In this document: positions 6,229-12,766 of the stretch, in pieces
Layout: each line of letters starts with the position of its first letter
Numbering within the stretch: the first letter of the stretch is position 1
Assembly: GCA_902158745.1 (NCBI GenBank)
Contig: CABGHH010000030.1
Span: 1-12,766, forward strand
DNA: 12,766 nucleotides
DNA from: Candidatus Methanolliviera sp. GoM_asphalt
GTDB taxonomy: Archaea > Halobacteriota > Methanoliparia > Methanoliparales > Methanoliparaceae
Direction: 5' to 3'
Notes under the pieces: model-generated
Databases searched by the model: none
Told to the model about the DNA's origin: nothing
What the model saw: the letters and a program-made list of their open reading frames with translations, nothing else
Program-made: the position numbers and the translations under genes

Positions 6229-7560
6229 GTGCAGATAATAAAGAACTGCAGGATTGTGAGAGGCGAAATCTTGGATCTCGACATCGGTATAGAAGGAGGG
6301 ATGATAAAAGAGACAGGAAAAAATTTGAGTGGAGAGCACCTTCTCGATGCTAAAGGAATGCTCGTCCTGCCCGGCGGTATCGACGTGCACGTTCACTTCA
6401 GGGAGCCGGGGTTCACACATAAGGAAGATTGGCTCAGCGGGTCGAGATCGGCCGTGGCCGGTGGAATTACCTCTGTTGTGGATCAGCCAAACACCGATCC
6501 GCCCACCACGACACTCTCAGCACTGAAAGAGAAGGTAGAGATCGCAGAGAAAAAATCCCTCGTGGATTTCGGGATAAGCGCTGGTGTTACAAATGAGAAT
6601 ACCCCTCTAATCGAGGGGTTGGCAGAAGAGGCAGTAAGCTTTGGCGAGATATTTCTTGGAAAAGAGAGAGATGCTATATCGTATGAAAATCTTGAGAGCG
6701 CGATAAAAGCGATCAAAAAGACCTCTCTTCTTCCAACGGTGCACGCAGAAGACGAAGAATGTATAGAAAAAAATAAAATAGCGTATAAGATAAGATCGCC
6801 TCATTCCCACGCGATCGCCCGACCGGAAGAATGCGAGAAGAAAGCCGTTTTGAAGGTCATAGAGATCGCCAAGAGAAAAAATTATAGGGTGCATATATGC
6901 CATGTCTCAACGAGGGCGGCGATGGAGAAGATCATGGAAAATAAAAATATTACGTGTGAAGTTGCACCACACCATCTGATATTTTCCTCGAAGGATGATG
7001 AATGGCTGAGATCTAGGGCAAAGGTAAATCCACCGATCAGGGATTCGAGAGACAAAAATTTTCTCTGGGAGATGTTAAATCGTGGAGAGATAGATATCCT
7101 TGCATCGGATCACGCCCCGCACAAGATCTGGGAGAAAGAAGGAGATATCAAAGATGTAAAACCAGGATTTCCCGGCGTTGAGACGATGATTCCGCTGATG
7201 CTGAACTTCGTTATGGAGAAAAGATTGAATTTGGAGAGAATTTTAGATCTTGTCTGCCACAATCCATCCAAAATTTGGGGTTTTAAAAAGAAGGGATTTT
7301 TGGAAGAGGGGTTCGATGCGGATTTAACTTTTTTTGATTTGAAAGGGAGGAAGAAGATAAGGGCGGAAGATCTCCACAGCAGATGTAACTGGACGCCTTA
7401 TGAGGGTTTTTATGGAATATTTCCAAAGATTACGATGATCAGGGGGAAAGTCGTCTTTGAGAACGACGAATTTTACGTTGAGGGAGGATACGGAAGAAAT
7501 TTAAAAGAGGAGGTTAATGGGGAATCAGCATCTTTCACATTGACCAAAGCTCTCACTTAG
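6229..7560 (+). CDS. pyrC: Dihydroorotase
   Basis: PyrC cyclises N-carbamoyl-aspartate to dihydroorotate, step 3 of pyrimidine synthesis. It is an amidohydrolase-superfamily metalloenzyme. The frame opens at TTG 6202, but GTG 6229 begins right at the conserved beta strand (QIIKNCRIVRGEIL) and fits a leaderless promoter, so it is preferred (443 residues). Numbering from 6202, metal and substrate motifs are GGIDVHVHFREPG (58-70, His63 and His65), TVHAED (179-184, His181), HICHVST (231-237, His231 and His234), CEVAPHH (252-258) and ASDHAPH (301-307, Asp303). Where human CAD has the carboxylated lysine (GLKLYL), this protein reads GEIFL, placing Glu149 there. Substrate-binding Arg67 and the C-terminal barrel-closing segment NWTPYEGF are present. 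It is divergent from the SAM hydrolase gene, with tRNA-Pro 80 bp downstream. Confidence 0.94.
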   Translation: MQIIKNCRIVRGEILDLDIGIEGGMIKETGKNLSGEHLLDAKGMLVLPGGIDVHVHFREPGFTHKEDWLSGSRSAVAGGITSVVDQPNTDPPTTTLSALKEKVEIAEKKSLVDFGISAGVTNENTPLIEGLAEEAVSFGEIFLGKERDAISYENLESAIKAIKKTSLLPTVHAEDEECIEKNKIAYKIRSPHSHAIARPEECEKKAVLKVIEIAKRKNYRVHICHVSTRAAMEKIMENKNITCEVAPHHLIFSSKDDEWLRSRAKVNPPIRDSRDKNFLWEMLNRGEIDILASDHAPHKIWEKEGDIKDVKPGFPGVETMIPLMLNFVMEKRLNLERILDLVCHNPSKIWGFKKKGFLEEGFDADLTFFDLKGRKKIRAEDLHSRCNWTPYEGFYGIFPKITMIRGKVVFENDEFYVEGGYGRNLKEEVNGESASFTLTKALT

Positions 7561-7561
7561 G

Positions 7562-7640
7562 TGATTGACCCTCTCTAATTCTGAAAATATCTTATAAAGT
7601 TATAAGTTTATATAGGGTGAATATGATTGACCCTCTTTAA
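7562..7640. repeat. 17-bp direct repeat before tRNA-Pro
   Basis: TGATTGACCCTCTCTAA at 7562-7578 and TGATTGACCCTCTTTAA at 7624-7640 differ at one base, with start points 62 bp apart. The first copy begins one base after the pyrC stop and the second ends exactly at the base before the tRNA. The tRNA TATA box lies between them. It could be an operator pair, a processing signal or a duplication scar. Confidence 0.75.
7591..7614 (+). promoter_or_regulatory. tRNA-Pro promoter: palindrome and TATA box
   Basis: TTTATATA at 7607-7614 lies about 26 bp before a likely transcript start near 7636, a few bases ahead of the mature tRNA 5' end. Immediately upstream CTTATAA (7591-7597) and TTATAAG (7600-7606) form a perfect 7-bp inverted repeat around AG, covering the BRE position. 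The TATA call is good; the palindrome's role is inferred. Confidence 0.6.
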
Positions 7641-7715
7641 GGGGCCGTAAGGTAGCCTGGACCATCCTCCCAGCATGGGGTGCTGGAAACCCGAGTTCAA
7701 ATCTCGGCGGCCCCA
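7641..7715 (+). tRNA. tRNA-Pro, anticodon GGG
   Basis: The 75-nt gene folds as a complete cloverleaf. The acceptor stem is GGGGCCG (7641-7647) with CGGCCCC (7708-7714), and the discriminator is A7715. The D-arm carries GGTAGCCTGGACC. The anticodon stem is CCAGC (7670-7674) with GCTGG (7682-7686) around the 7-nt loop ATGGGGT, giving anticodon GGG at 7677-7679, which reads CCC and CCU proline codons. The T-arm is CCGAG / TTCAAAT / CTCGG (7691-7707). CCA is not encoded and there is no intron. The 3' end faces the convergent kinase gene 17 bp away, with no strong T-run between. Confidence 0.95.
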
Positions 7716-7732
7716 TCCATTGATTTGAAAAA

Positions 7733-8629
7733 CTATCGGTTTAGCCACAAATCTTTCGGTTTAAGCAATCCTGAAATGGCTCCAAAATCTCTTATAGCAT
7801 ACGATGCTATCTCATTCCCCATCATCCCACATTCTATCAATTCTCTCTCTTCCAAAATCCCATATAAAAAACCACCAGCAAAAGCGTCTCCAGCCCCAGT
7901 CTCATCTTTCATGTTCACTCTTTTTGCTTTTACTTTAGTAATATCTCCTTTTAATCCGATAAGACAGCCCTTCTCTCCCAATGTCACAACTACAATCTCA
8001 ACACCTATTTTATTTAGTAGAGAAATACCGACAAAGACGCTCGATCCCGTTAAAATTTTCAGTTCTCCTTCATTCAAAAAAAGAATTTTACAATTCTTCA
8101 ATATTTTTTTGATGTACTTTAATCCCATCTTGGCATATATCATGCCGGGAGAAAAGCTTATATCTACTCCCAGCCTGGAAATGGCTTCTTGGATTTTCAA
8201 TTGTTCTGGATTGGCAAAAGAACCTACATGAACCATTTTAAAATCTCTTATCTTCTCCATATCCAGATCTTCCATTCTTATATCACTATTTACCCCTCCG
8301 AAGGGGTATATTGTTCTCTTTCCCTCTTTATCCACAAAGACGAATGCTCTTCCGGTATCACCACCCTTTCTTAAAACCAATTTGATATCTATATCGTGGG
8401 ATCTATAGAAATCCAACAACTCCGTTCCAAGATTATCTTTTCCGATGGCGCCAGCTAAAGCGACATCCTTGCCAAGTACCGACAATGTCACGACGGTATT
8501 CGGCACAGATCCTCCAGGACAGGTATAAAGCCTTTTAATTGGAACTTCCTCTCCAGAATCAGCCAATTTATCGATCAAACAGATAAAATCATAATTGATT
8601 GCGCCAAAACCGATCAGATCTCTCTTCAT
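7733..8629 (-). CDS. PfkB-family carbohydrate or nucleoside kinase
   Basis: This ribokinase-fold enzyme transfers phosphate, normally from ATP, to a sugar or nucleoside hydroxyl. Visible motifs are GFGAINYDF (7-15, N-terminal substrate region), CPGGSVPNTVVTLSVLG (37-53, containing the GG substrate-contact motif), TGRAFVFVD and GKRTIYPFGGVN in the central sheet, LNEGELKIL (185-193, the NxxE motif Asn186 to Glu189) and the PfkB signature DETGAGDAFAGGF (242-254) with the catalytic base Asp248. At 298 residues it is typical. Possible substrates include ribose, nucleosides, fructose phosphates or tagatose-type sugars; nothing nearby decides, and archaeal members are often nucleoside kinases. The start is ATG 8629, with a TATA-like box about 65 bp upstream. 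It is convergent with tRNA-Pro and divergent from aRF1. Confidence 0.9.
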   Translation of the reverse strand: MKRDLIGFGAINYDFICLIDKLADSGEEVPIKRLYTCPGGSVPNTVVTLSVLGKDVALAGAIGKDNLGTELLDFYRSHDIDIKLVLRKGGDTGRAFVFVDKEGKRTIYPFGGVNSDIRMEDLDMEKIRDFKMVHVGSFANPEQLKIQEAISRLGVDISFSPGMIYAKMGLKYIKKILKNCKILFLNEGELKILTGSSVFVGISLLNKIGVEIVVVTLGEKGCLIGLKGDITKVKAKRVNMKDETGAGDAFAGGFLYGILEERELIECGMMGNEIASYAIRDFGAISGLLKPKDLWLNR

Positions 8630-8690
8630 GAAAGCCCATCTTTTCTCAATCCTTAACGTTACTCAAAATACTTTGGCAGGACTGCGATTG

Positions 8691-8700
8691 ATGATATATC
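8691..8700 (-). promoter_or_regulatory. TATA-like box for the PfkB-family kinase gene
   Basis: GATATATCAT on the minus strand lies in the kinase/aRF1 spacer and would put a transcript start near 8670, giving a leader of about 40 nt before ATG 8629. Confidence 0.4.
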
Positions 8701-8791
8701 CTTTCTATTTCAATTTTTTCTTACAGACTTCTCCCCAGATCACTAACTTTCCGCTCTTTATCGTTGGATATTCCTCGGTACGAGATGAGAA

Positions 8792-8801
8792 AGATATATC
8801 T
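8792..8801 (+). promoter_or_regulatory. TATA-like box for the aRF1-argS operon
   Basis: AGATATATCT, a perfect 10-bp palindrome, is centred about 34 bp before ATG 8831. A start near 8822 would leave a leader of about 9 nt containing GATGAT as a weak ribosome binding site. The rest of the 201-bp spacer (8630-8830) holds the opposite-facing kinase promoter and a short unexplained open frame on the minus strand. Confidence 0.45.
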
Positions 8802-8830
8802 AATGCGAAGATAGGATCTCCGATGATACC

Positions 8831-10066
8831 ATGGCAGAACTTTCTACTCAAGAGAGATATAAATTTAAGAGAACGCTTGAAGAGCTCGAAAAGAAGAGAG
8901 GGCAGGGAACGGAACTTTTATCCATATACATACCACACGACAAACAAATTTCGGATGTTGCGGCTCAACTTAAGGATGAAGTGGGGTCTGCATCCAACAT
9001 AAAATCCAAGCAGACGAGGACGAACGTCCAGGGTGCCCTAGCTTCTGTCCTCTCTCGGTTGAAATATTACCGAATGCCGCCAGAGAATGGGATGGTCATA
9101 TTTTGTGGCGCCGTTCGACTCGGTGGAGACAAGACGGATATGGAATGTATAATTATGGAGCCTTATGAGCCAGTATTATCATATAGCTATCAATGCAGTT
9201 CCGAATTTTATATAGAGCCTCTTAAAGAGATATTAAAAGATAAAAAAACCTTCGAACTCCTCGTTTTAGATAGAAAAGAGGCGGCGTTAGGTCTTTTGAT
9301 TGGAAAAAGAATTGAAGCATTACGGCACCTCACGTCAAATGTACCAGGCAAACAGCGAAAAGGAGGGCAGAGTGCGGCAAGATTTTCTCGGCTGAGGTTA
9401 ATCGCTATAAATGAATTTTATAAGCGGATAGGAGAAGCCGCGAGCGATGTGTATCTGAAAGGAGATTGGAAGGATTTTAGAGGCATATTTATTGGAGGTC
9501 CAAGTCCAACGAAGGAAGAATTTGTCAAAGGCGAATATCTACACTATGCACTTCAAAAGAACATTTTGGGCGTATTCGATGTATCATACACGGATAAATC
9601 CGGTCTTTACGAGTTGGTGGATAAACTCTCGCAGAGCATGGATGATATGGAGATAGCCAAGGAGAAGAAGCTGATAAATCGATTCATGCGCGAAGTCATC
9701 AAAGAGAATGGTCTCGCATCATACGGGGAAGAGTTCGTGAGGGGAAACCTAAAAGCGGGTGCGGTAGATACTTTACTCCTCTCAGAAGATTTAAAGATGG
9801 AGAGAGTAAGTAGAAGATGTAGCAATTGCGGAAGAGAAGAGACTATAACGATAGCCAATGGTGATGAGCAGGATCATAAAGTGTGCAAGTGCGGATCTAC
9901 ACTCGAGATCATAGAGAGAAGAGATATCGTCGAAGAACTATCTGAGATCGCCGAAGCATCTGGAACAAAGGTAGAGATAATATCCACTGAATCTGGAGAG
10001 GGAGAGCAGTTTTTCAATGCATTCGGCGGTATAGCTGCCATACTCAGATTTAGAGTGGGTGCATAA
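8831..10066 (+). CDS. prf1: Peptide chain release factor aRF1
   Basis: aRF1 recognises all three stop codons in the ribosomal A site and triggers peptide release with aIF2-like/EF1A-class GTPase help. Domain 1 (about 1-140) carries the stop-codon-reading motifs NIKS (56-59, in GSASNIKSKQTR) and YxCxxxF (YQCSSEF, 120-126). Domain 2 has the GGQ loop (PGKQRKGGQSAARFSR, GGQ at 178-180), whose Gln acts in peptidyl-tRNA hydrolysis. Domain 3 has a probable zinc site of Cys330, Cys333, Cys352 and Cys354 and ends in the family signature GEQFFNAFGGIAAILRF. At 411 residues it is the usual archaeal size. ATG 8831 is chosen because family similarity begins there. The stop overlaps the argS start by one base (TAATG), so the two are very likely co-translated. 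Confidence 0.97.
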   Translation: MAELSTQERYKFKRTLEELEKKRGQGTELLSIYIPHDKQISDVAAQLKDEVGSASNIKSKQTRTNVQGALASVLSRLKYYRMPPENGMVIFCGAVRLGGDKTDMECIIMEPYEPVLSYSYQCSSEFYIEPLKEILKDKKTFELLVLDRKEAALGLLIGKRIEALRHLTSNVPGKQRKGGQSAARFSRLRLIAINEFYKRIGEAASDVYLKGDWKDFRGIFIGGPSPTKEEFVKGEYLHYALQKNILGVFDVSYTDKSGLYELVDKLSQSMDDMEIAKEKKLINRFMREVIKENGLASYGEEFVRGNLKAGAVDTLLLSEDLKMERVSRRCSNCGREETITIANGDEQDHKVCKCGSTLEIIERRDIVEELSEIAEASGTKVEIISTESGEGEQFFNAFGGIAAILRFRVGA

Positions 10067-11754
10067 TGTTTCCCGATTTTGAGCGAGAGGTGAAAGATTG
10101 TTTGAGAGAAGGAGTAGAAAAAGTTGAAGAGAATGGAGATATTCCCATAAACCCTCACGACAAGATTGCAGATATATCTTCGACAGTCTCATTTAAAGTT
10201 GCAAAGAGAGATAAGAGAGATCCAAGAGACGTGGCAGAAGATATATTAAAGCACCTGATAGCTATAAAAGAGAGATATTATCTGATAGGGAGAATAGATG
10301 CTGTTGGCCCCTATTTGAACTTCTATACAAGTGAAAAATTTTTATCAGAGACCCTGAAGAAGGTGCTATCTGAACGAGAGGAGTATGGCTCGTTATGTTA
10401 TAGAGGAACCATCCTACTTGAGCACACTTCTGCAAACCCAGATGGCCCAATACATATCGGGCATATACGTAATTCCATCATAGGGGATAGTTTAGGAAGA
10501 ATTTTGAGAAGAGCCGGTTATGACGTAGAGATACAATATTATGTGAACGATATGGGGAGACAGGTGGCGGTCGTCGCATGGGGGATGGAAAGATTTGCAT
10601 TAGATCAGGATAAAAAGATAGATCATGGGATCTCTAAGATCTATGCGGGGGCAAATAAACTTTTGGGGGCTGATGCTTTTAGGAAGGAAGAAGTAGATTC
10701 CCTCCTGAAGAGATTTGAAGATGGGGATGAAGTGACCATTAAAAGATTTAATGATCTCGTCTCCCGATGTTTGGAGGGGATAAGATCGACACTTGATGGG
10801 ATGAATATATCCGTTGACAAATTTGTGAGAGAGAGTCAATTTGTCTTCAATGGAGATGTGAATAGCATAATATCCTCATTAAAAGATGAAAGATACGCTT
10901 ATTACGAAGATGGCGCGTTGATGATGGATCTTGGAGAATTTGGTTTTGAGAAAGATTTTGTGGTTACAAGAGGAGATGGGACTTCCCTATATCCCACGAG
11001 GGATCTGGCTTATCATGCATGGAAGTCGGAGAGATGCGATAGGATGATCGACATCCTTGGAGCGGATCACAAATTGATCTCGAGCCAATTGAAGGTGATC
11101 TTAAAGATCTTGGGATACAAAGAACCAGAGATTGTGATCTTTGAGTTCGTCTCTCTGCCAGAGGGGTCTATGAGTACGAGAATGGGTAAATTCATCTCCG
11201 TGGATGAGTTGTTGGAGAAGACCGAAGAACAGGCATATTTAGAGGTAGATAAGAGGAGAAAAGATCTGAATGAGGAAGAGAAGAGGAAGATTTCCAAGTT
11301 CATCTCGGTCGGGGCGGTAAGATACGACATCGTAAAGATATCTCCCGATAAGGCGACCACTTTTAACTGGAGGGATGCATTGGACTTTGAGAAGAGAGGT
11401 TCTCCTTACATCCAGTATGCACACACGAGGGCATGCAGCATACTGGATAAGGGTGGAAGCTATGATGAACCAGATCTTGATCTTTTAAGAGAAGAGCAGG
11501 AGATAGAGCTCATAAAAAAAATCTCTAGATTTCCTCTGGCAGTAAAAGAGGCGGCGAATGGCTTAAAGCCAAATATCATCGCCACGTATGCAAGAGAGCT
11601 TGCAGAGCAGTTTGGTCAATTCTATAAGGACATTCCCGTATTAAATGCACCAGATGGTTTAAAGAATGCTAGATTGGCTCTGGTGGACGCGTTCAGAATT
11701 GTGGTAAAGAACTCGCTGCAACTCTTGGGCATCCACGCTCCTAAATATATGTGA
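10066..11754 (+). CDS. argS: Arginyl-tRNA synthetase
   Basis: This class I synthetase charges tRNA-Arg with arginine and requires bound tRNA for activation. The N-terminal Add-1 tRNA-binding domain (about 1-105) ends with DAVGPYLNFY (78-87). The catalytic domain shows LLEHTSANPDGPIHIGHIRNS (117-137), with HIGH exactly at 130-133, then YYVNDMGRQ (158-166), and RGDGTSLYPTRDLAYH (302-317), which is ArgRS-specific. The KMSK-equivalent loop is MSTRMGK (369-375); many ArgRS enzymes lack a canonical KMSK. The anticodon-binding all-alpha domain follows (SPYIQYAHTRACSIL, ARELAEQFGQFYKDIPVL) and ends LLGIHAPKYM. The 562-residue length is standard. ATG 10066 shares its A with the aRF1 stop TAA, forming a termination-and-charging operon. 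Confidence 0.97.
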   Translation: MFPDFEREVKDCLREGVEKVEENGDIPINPHDKIADISSTVSFKVAKRDKRDPRDVAEDILKHLIAIKERYYLIGRIDAVGPYLNFYTSEKFLSETLKKVLSEREEYGSLCYRGTILLEHTSANPDGPIHIGHIRNSIIGDSLGRILRRAGYDVEIQYYVNDMGRQVAVVAWGMERFALDQDKKIDHGISKIYAGANKLLGADAFRKEEVDSLLKRFEDGDEVTIKRFNDLVSRCLEGIRSTLDGMNISVDKFVRESQFVFNGDVNSIISSLKDERYAYYEDGALMMDLGEFGFEKDFVVTRGDGTSLYPTRDLAYHAWKSERCDRMIDILGADHKLISSQLKVILKILGYKEPEIVIFEFVSLPEGSMSTRMGKFISVDELLEKTEEQAYLEVDKRRKDLNEEEKRKISKFISVGAVRYDIVKISPDKATTFNWRDALDFEKRGSPYIQYAHTRACSILDKGGSYDEPDLDLLREEQEIELIKKISRFPLAVKEAANGLKPNIIATYARELAEQFGQFYKDIPVLNAPDGLKNARLALVDAFRIVVKNSLQLLGIHAPKYM

Positions 11755-11763
11755 TGAGAAGGG

Positions 11764-11800
11764 TTTATATAAAACGCCTGATATGATTCTATGGTGATCT
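11764..11800 (+). promoter_or_regulatory. Promoter and ribosome binding site of the 63-residue protein gene
   Basis: TTTATATA (11764-11771) is a strong TATA box just after argS and predicts a transcript start near 11791-11795. GGTGATCT at 11793-11800 is a near-perfect match to the 16S 3' end and sits 2 nt before TTG 11803, which decides that rare start codon. Confidence 0.6.
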
Positions 11801-11802
11801 AA

Positions 11803-11994
11803 TTGAGTGACAAGAGAGAGGTAGAGTTTGAGATAGAGAAGGAGACGAAGAATACGATAAGATTTAAGGAAATAGAGAGAGATACACCTTCGGTGATAAA
11901 GACGGTCTATGTTCAAAAGGAGACATTCGGGGGTGGAGATATGCCTAAAAAGATTAAAATAACGCTAGAATGGGATATGGCACAAAGAGAATAA
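11803..11994 (+). CDS. Conserved small protein of unknown function, 63 residues
   Basis: The product is a small, highly charged protein with no membrane segment, signal peptide or cysteines. The pattern ETKNTIRFKEI (14-24), then IKTVYVQKETFG (32-43), then PKKIKITLEW (48-57) matches small conserved uncharacterised proteins that I recall from archaea and some bacteria (NT-R at the first strand, YVQK in the middle, KI-VT at the end). It is predicted as a short beta-rich fold. The start is TTG 11803, supported by a strong upstream ribosome binding site and TATA box. It lies 48 nt after argS but has its own promoter, and ends 13 bp before the convergent Nudix gene. No function can be assigned. Confidence 0.75.
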   Translation: MSDKREVEFEIEKETKNTIRFKEIERDTPSVIKTVYVQKETFGGGDMPKKIKITLEWDMAQRE

Positions 11995-12007
11995 TTGCCA
12001 CTATAGA

Positions 12008-12448
12008 TCACGTGGGGAAGCGGTGATGCTTAACTTCACTTTTGATGAAGATCTCCGCCTCCTTCAAAATATTTTTTGAGTTCTCGTAGCTTAATCTTTC
12101 CAGCGCCTCCGTGTATGGAAGCCAAACATAATCTTTGTGTTCGAAGGAAAGTTTAACCTCTTTGTTTTCGGTTTTGGAGAGATAAAACACGACCTCCTTA
12201 TATACCAGTTTGTCTCTTCTCCTAAAATTATAGTTTATTTCCTTCCTAAAACCATCTACGAATTCCAAATTTTCAATTCCGGTCTCTTCTTTTATTTCTC
12301 TTATAGCAGCCTTGATCTCGCTCTCTTTTTTTTCAATATGGCCTTTCGGAAAATCCCAATGACCTACCGGATGATATAGAAGCAGATAGTATCTTTCTTT
12401 CCCCTCTTCCCTAAAGATTATTGCCCCAGCAGATCTCTCTCTATTCAA
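12008..12448 (-). CDS. Nudix hydrolase, diadenosine tetraphosphatase (Ap4A) type
   Basis: Nudix enzymes cleave nucleoside diphosphates linked to another group. The Nudix box is complete: GHIEKKESEIKAAIREIKEE followed by TGI, matching GX5EX7REUXEEXGU (residues 36-58 counted from TTG 12448). It is preceded by SAGAIIFR and the GHWDFPKGH pattern typical of asymmetrical bis(5'-nucleosyl)-tetraphosphatases. A later Tyr in KDYVWLPYTEAL fits the same subfamily. The frame is open to TTG 12523 (171 residues), but the extra 25 residues are not family-like, while GGGAGGAG sits just ahead of TTG 12448 and gives a 146-residue protein of usual length starting LNRERSAG. A TATA-like CTAAATACT lies near 12490. 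It is convergent with the 63-residue gene. Substrate choice is inferred. Confidence 0.88.
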   Translation of the reverse strand: MNRERSAGAIIFREEGKERYYLLLYHPVGHWDFPKGHIEKKESEIKAAIREIKEETGIENLEFVDGFRKEINYNFRRRDKLVYKEVVFYLSKTENKEVKLSFEHKDYVWLPYTEALERLSYENSKNILKEAEIFIKSEVKHHRFPT

Positions 12449-12680
12449 ATCTCCTCCCTCATCCAGAAAAATGTATGGATTAACAGTATTTAGTTTTTTC
12501 CACCTCCATGCCTTGTCTGACAATTAACAAGAGATCACTCATGTTATCTCATTCTTTTTTACGTGATCGATCAGACGCTCATCATCGTTTTGAGCACAAA
12601 AAAACACTGTTTCGAGTTGGATGGTGAAGATAAAGAGATAAAAGATTGGGTTACCCGGCAAGGCAGTAAAAAACCAAAGA

Positions 12681-12689
12681 TTTTTATGG
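12681..12689 (+). promoter_or_regulatory. TATA-like box for the right-edge gene
   Basis: TTTTTATGG is centred about 30 bp before ATG 12715, allowing a leaderless or very short-leader transcript. No ribosome binding site precedes the ATG, only a run of A. Confidence 0.35.
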
Positions 12690-12714
12690 GGAAAACAGAT
12701 AGGTTTAAAAAAAA

Positions 12715-12766
12715 ATGAAATTCGTTGGCATAGATGTTGGTGGCACAAATACAGACGCCGTCGAGA
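12715..12766 (+). CDS. Hydantoinase/oxoprolinase A-type protein, N-terminal fragment (runs off window)
   Basis: Only the first 17 codons are present: MKFVGIDVGGTNTDAVE. The segment GIDVGGTNTDAV is the ATP-binding phosphate-1 loop of the hydantoinase A / 5-oxoprolinase N-terminal domain (typically G-D-GGT-TD), in the actin/hexokinase ATPase superfamily. Family members couple ATP hydrolysis to opening of cyclic amides (hydantoins, oxoproline) or, as acetone carboxylase subunits, to carboxylation; archaeal members are mostly uncharacterised. The fragment is too short to choose among these or to exclude another sugar-kinase/ASKHA protein. Confidence 0.65.
   Translation, partial: MKFVGIDVGGTNTDAVE

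Noticed and set aside
7680..8231. Plus-strand open frame starting inside tRNA-Pro
   Set aside because: It is antisense to the PfkB-family kinase and begins within the tRNA anticodon arm; it has no recognisable domain.
11751..11800. C/D box guide RNA after argS (GTGATGA at 11751 and CTGA at 11778)
   Set aside because: No convincing C' and D boxes or terminal stem follow, and the stretch overlaps the argS stop and a strong TATA box.
1..12766. CRISPR array, prophage, toxin-antitoxin pair or defence island
   Set aside because: No regularly spaced repeats, phage genes or paired small ORFs were seen; the hsdS fragment is the only defence-related gene.

Overview
The window is chromosomal DNA from an archaeon, most likely a euryarchaeote. 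The evidence is archaeal/eukaryal-type translation proteins (release factor aRF1 with NIKS and GGQ, uL10/P0, a P1-type L12 ending GLGALFG), an archaeal-type riboflavin synthase, a tRNA gene with no encoded CCA, TATA-like boxes about 25 bp ahead of likely transcript starts, and GAGGTGA-like ribosome binding sites. Codon use favours AGA/AGG and ATA. I cannot place it below phylum from this sequence alone; a methanogen or methane-oxidiser relative is possible but unproven.

Layout. At 1-1371 lies a type I restriction specificity subunit (hsdS) whose 5' end is missing or broken; it is more AT-rich than the rest and the only clear accessory gene. Convergent to it, 1452-5389 on the minus strand is a tightly packed run read L1 - L10 - L12 - class V aminotransferase - riboflavin synthase (RibC) - lumazine synthase (RibH). 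Gaps are 4-nt overlaps or at most 28 nt, with a TATA box only before L1. It looks like one operon joining the ribosomal stalk genes to the last two steps of riboflavin synthesis. Upstream on the same strand is a SAM hydrolase (DUF62 family), divergent from dihydroorotase (pyrC) with only 7-34 bp between start codons.

After pyrC comes tRNA-Pro(GGG) at 7641-7715, preceded by a TATA box, a perfect 7-bp palindrome and a 17-bp direct repeat. A PfkB-family sugar/nucleoside kinase converges on the tRNA. A 201-bp spacer with outward-facing TATA-like boxes separates the kinase from aRF1, which overlaps argS by one base (TAATG), giving a two-gene translation operon. A 63-residue conserved small protein with its own promoter follows, convergent with a Nudix (Ap4A-type) hydrolase. 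At the right edge the first 17 codons of a hydantoinase/oxoprolinase A-type gene begin.

Most of the window is housekeeping. I see no CRISPR array, complete insertion sequence, defence island or novel enzyme cluster. The more unusual points are the stalk/riboflavin operon, an L10 lacking the usual acidic GLGALFG-type tail, the repeat structure before tRNA-Pro, the compact divergent SAM hydrolase/pyrC start region, and the broken left end of hsdS with a hairpin covering a ribosome-binding-like sequence.
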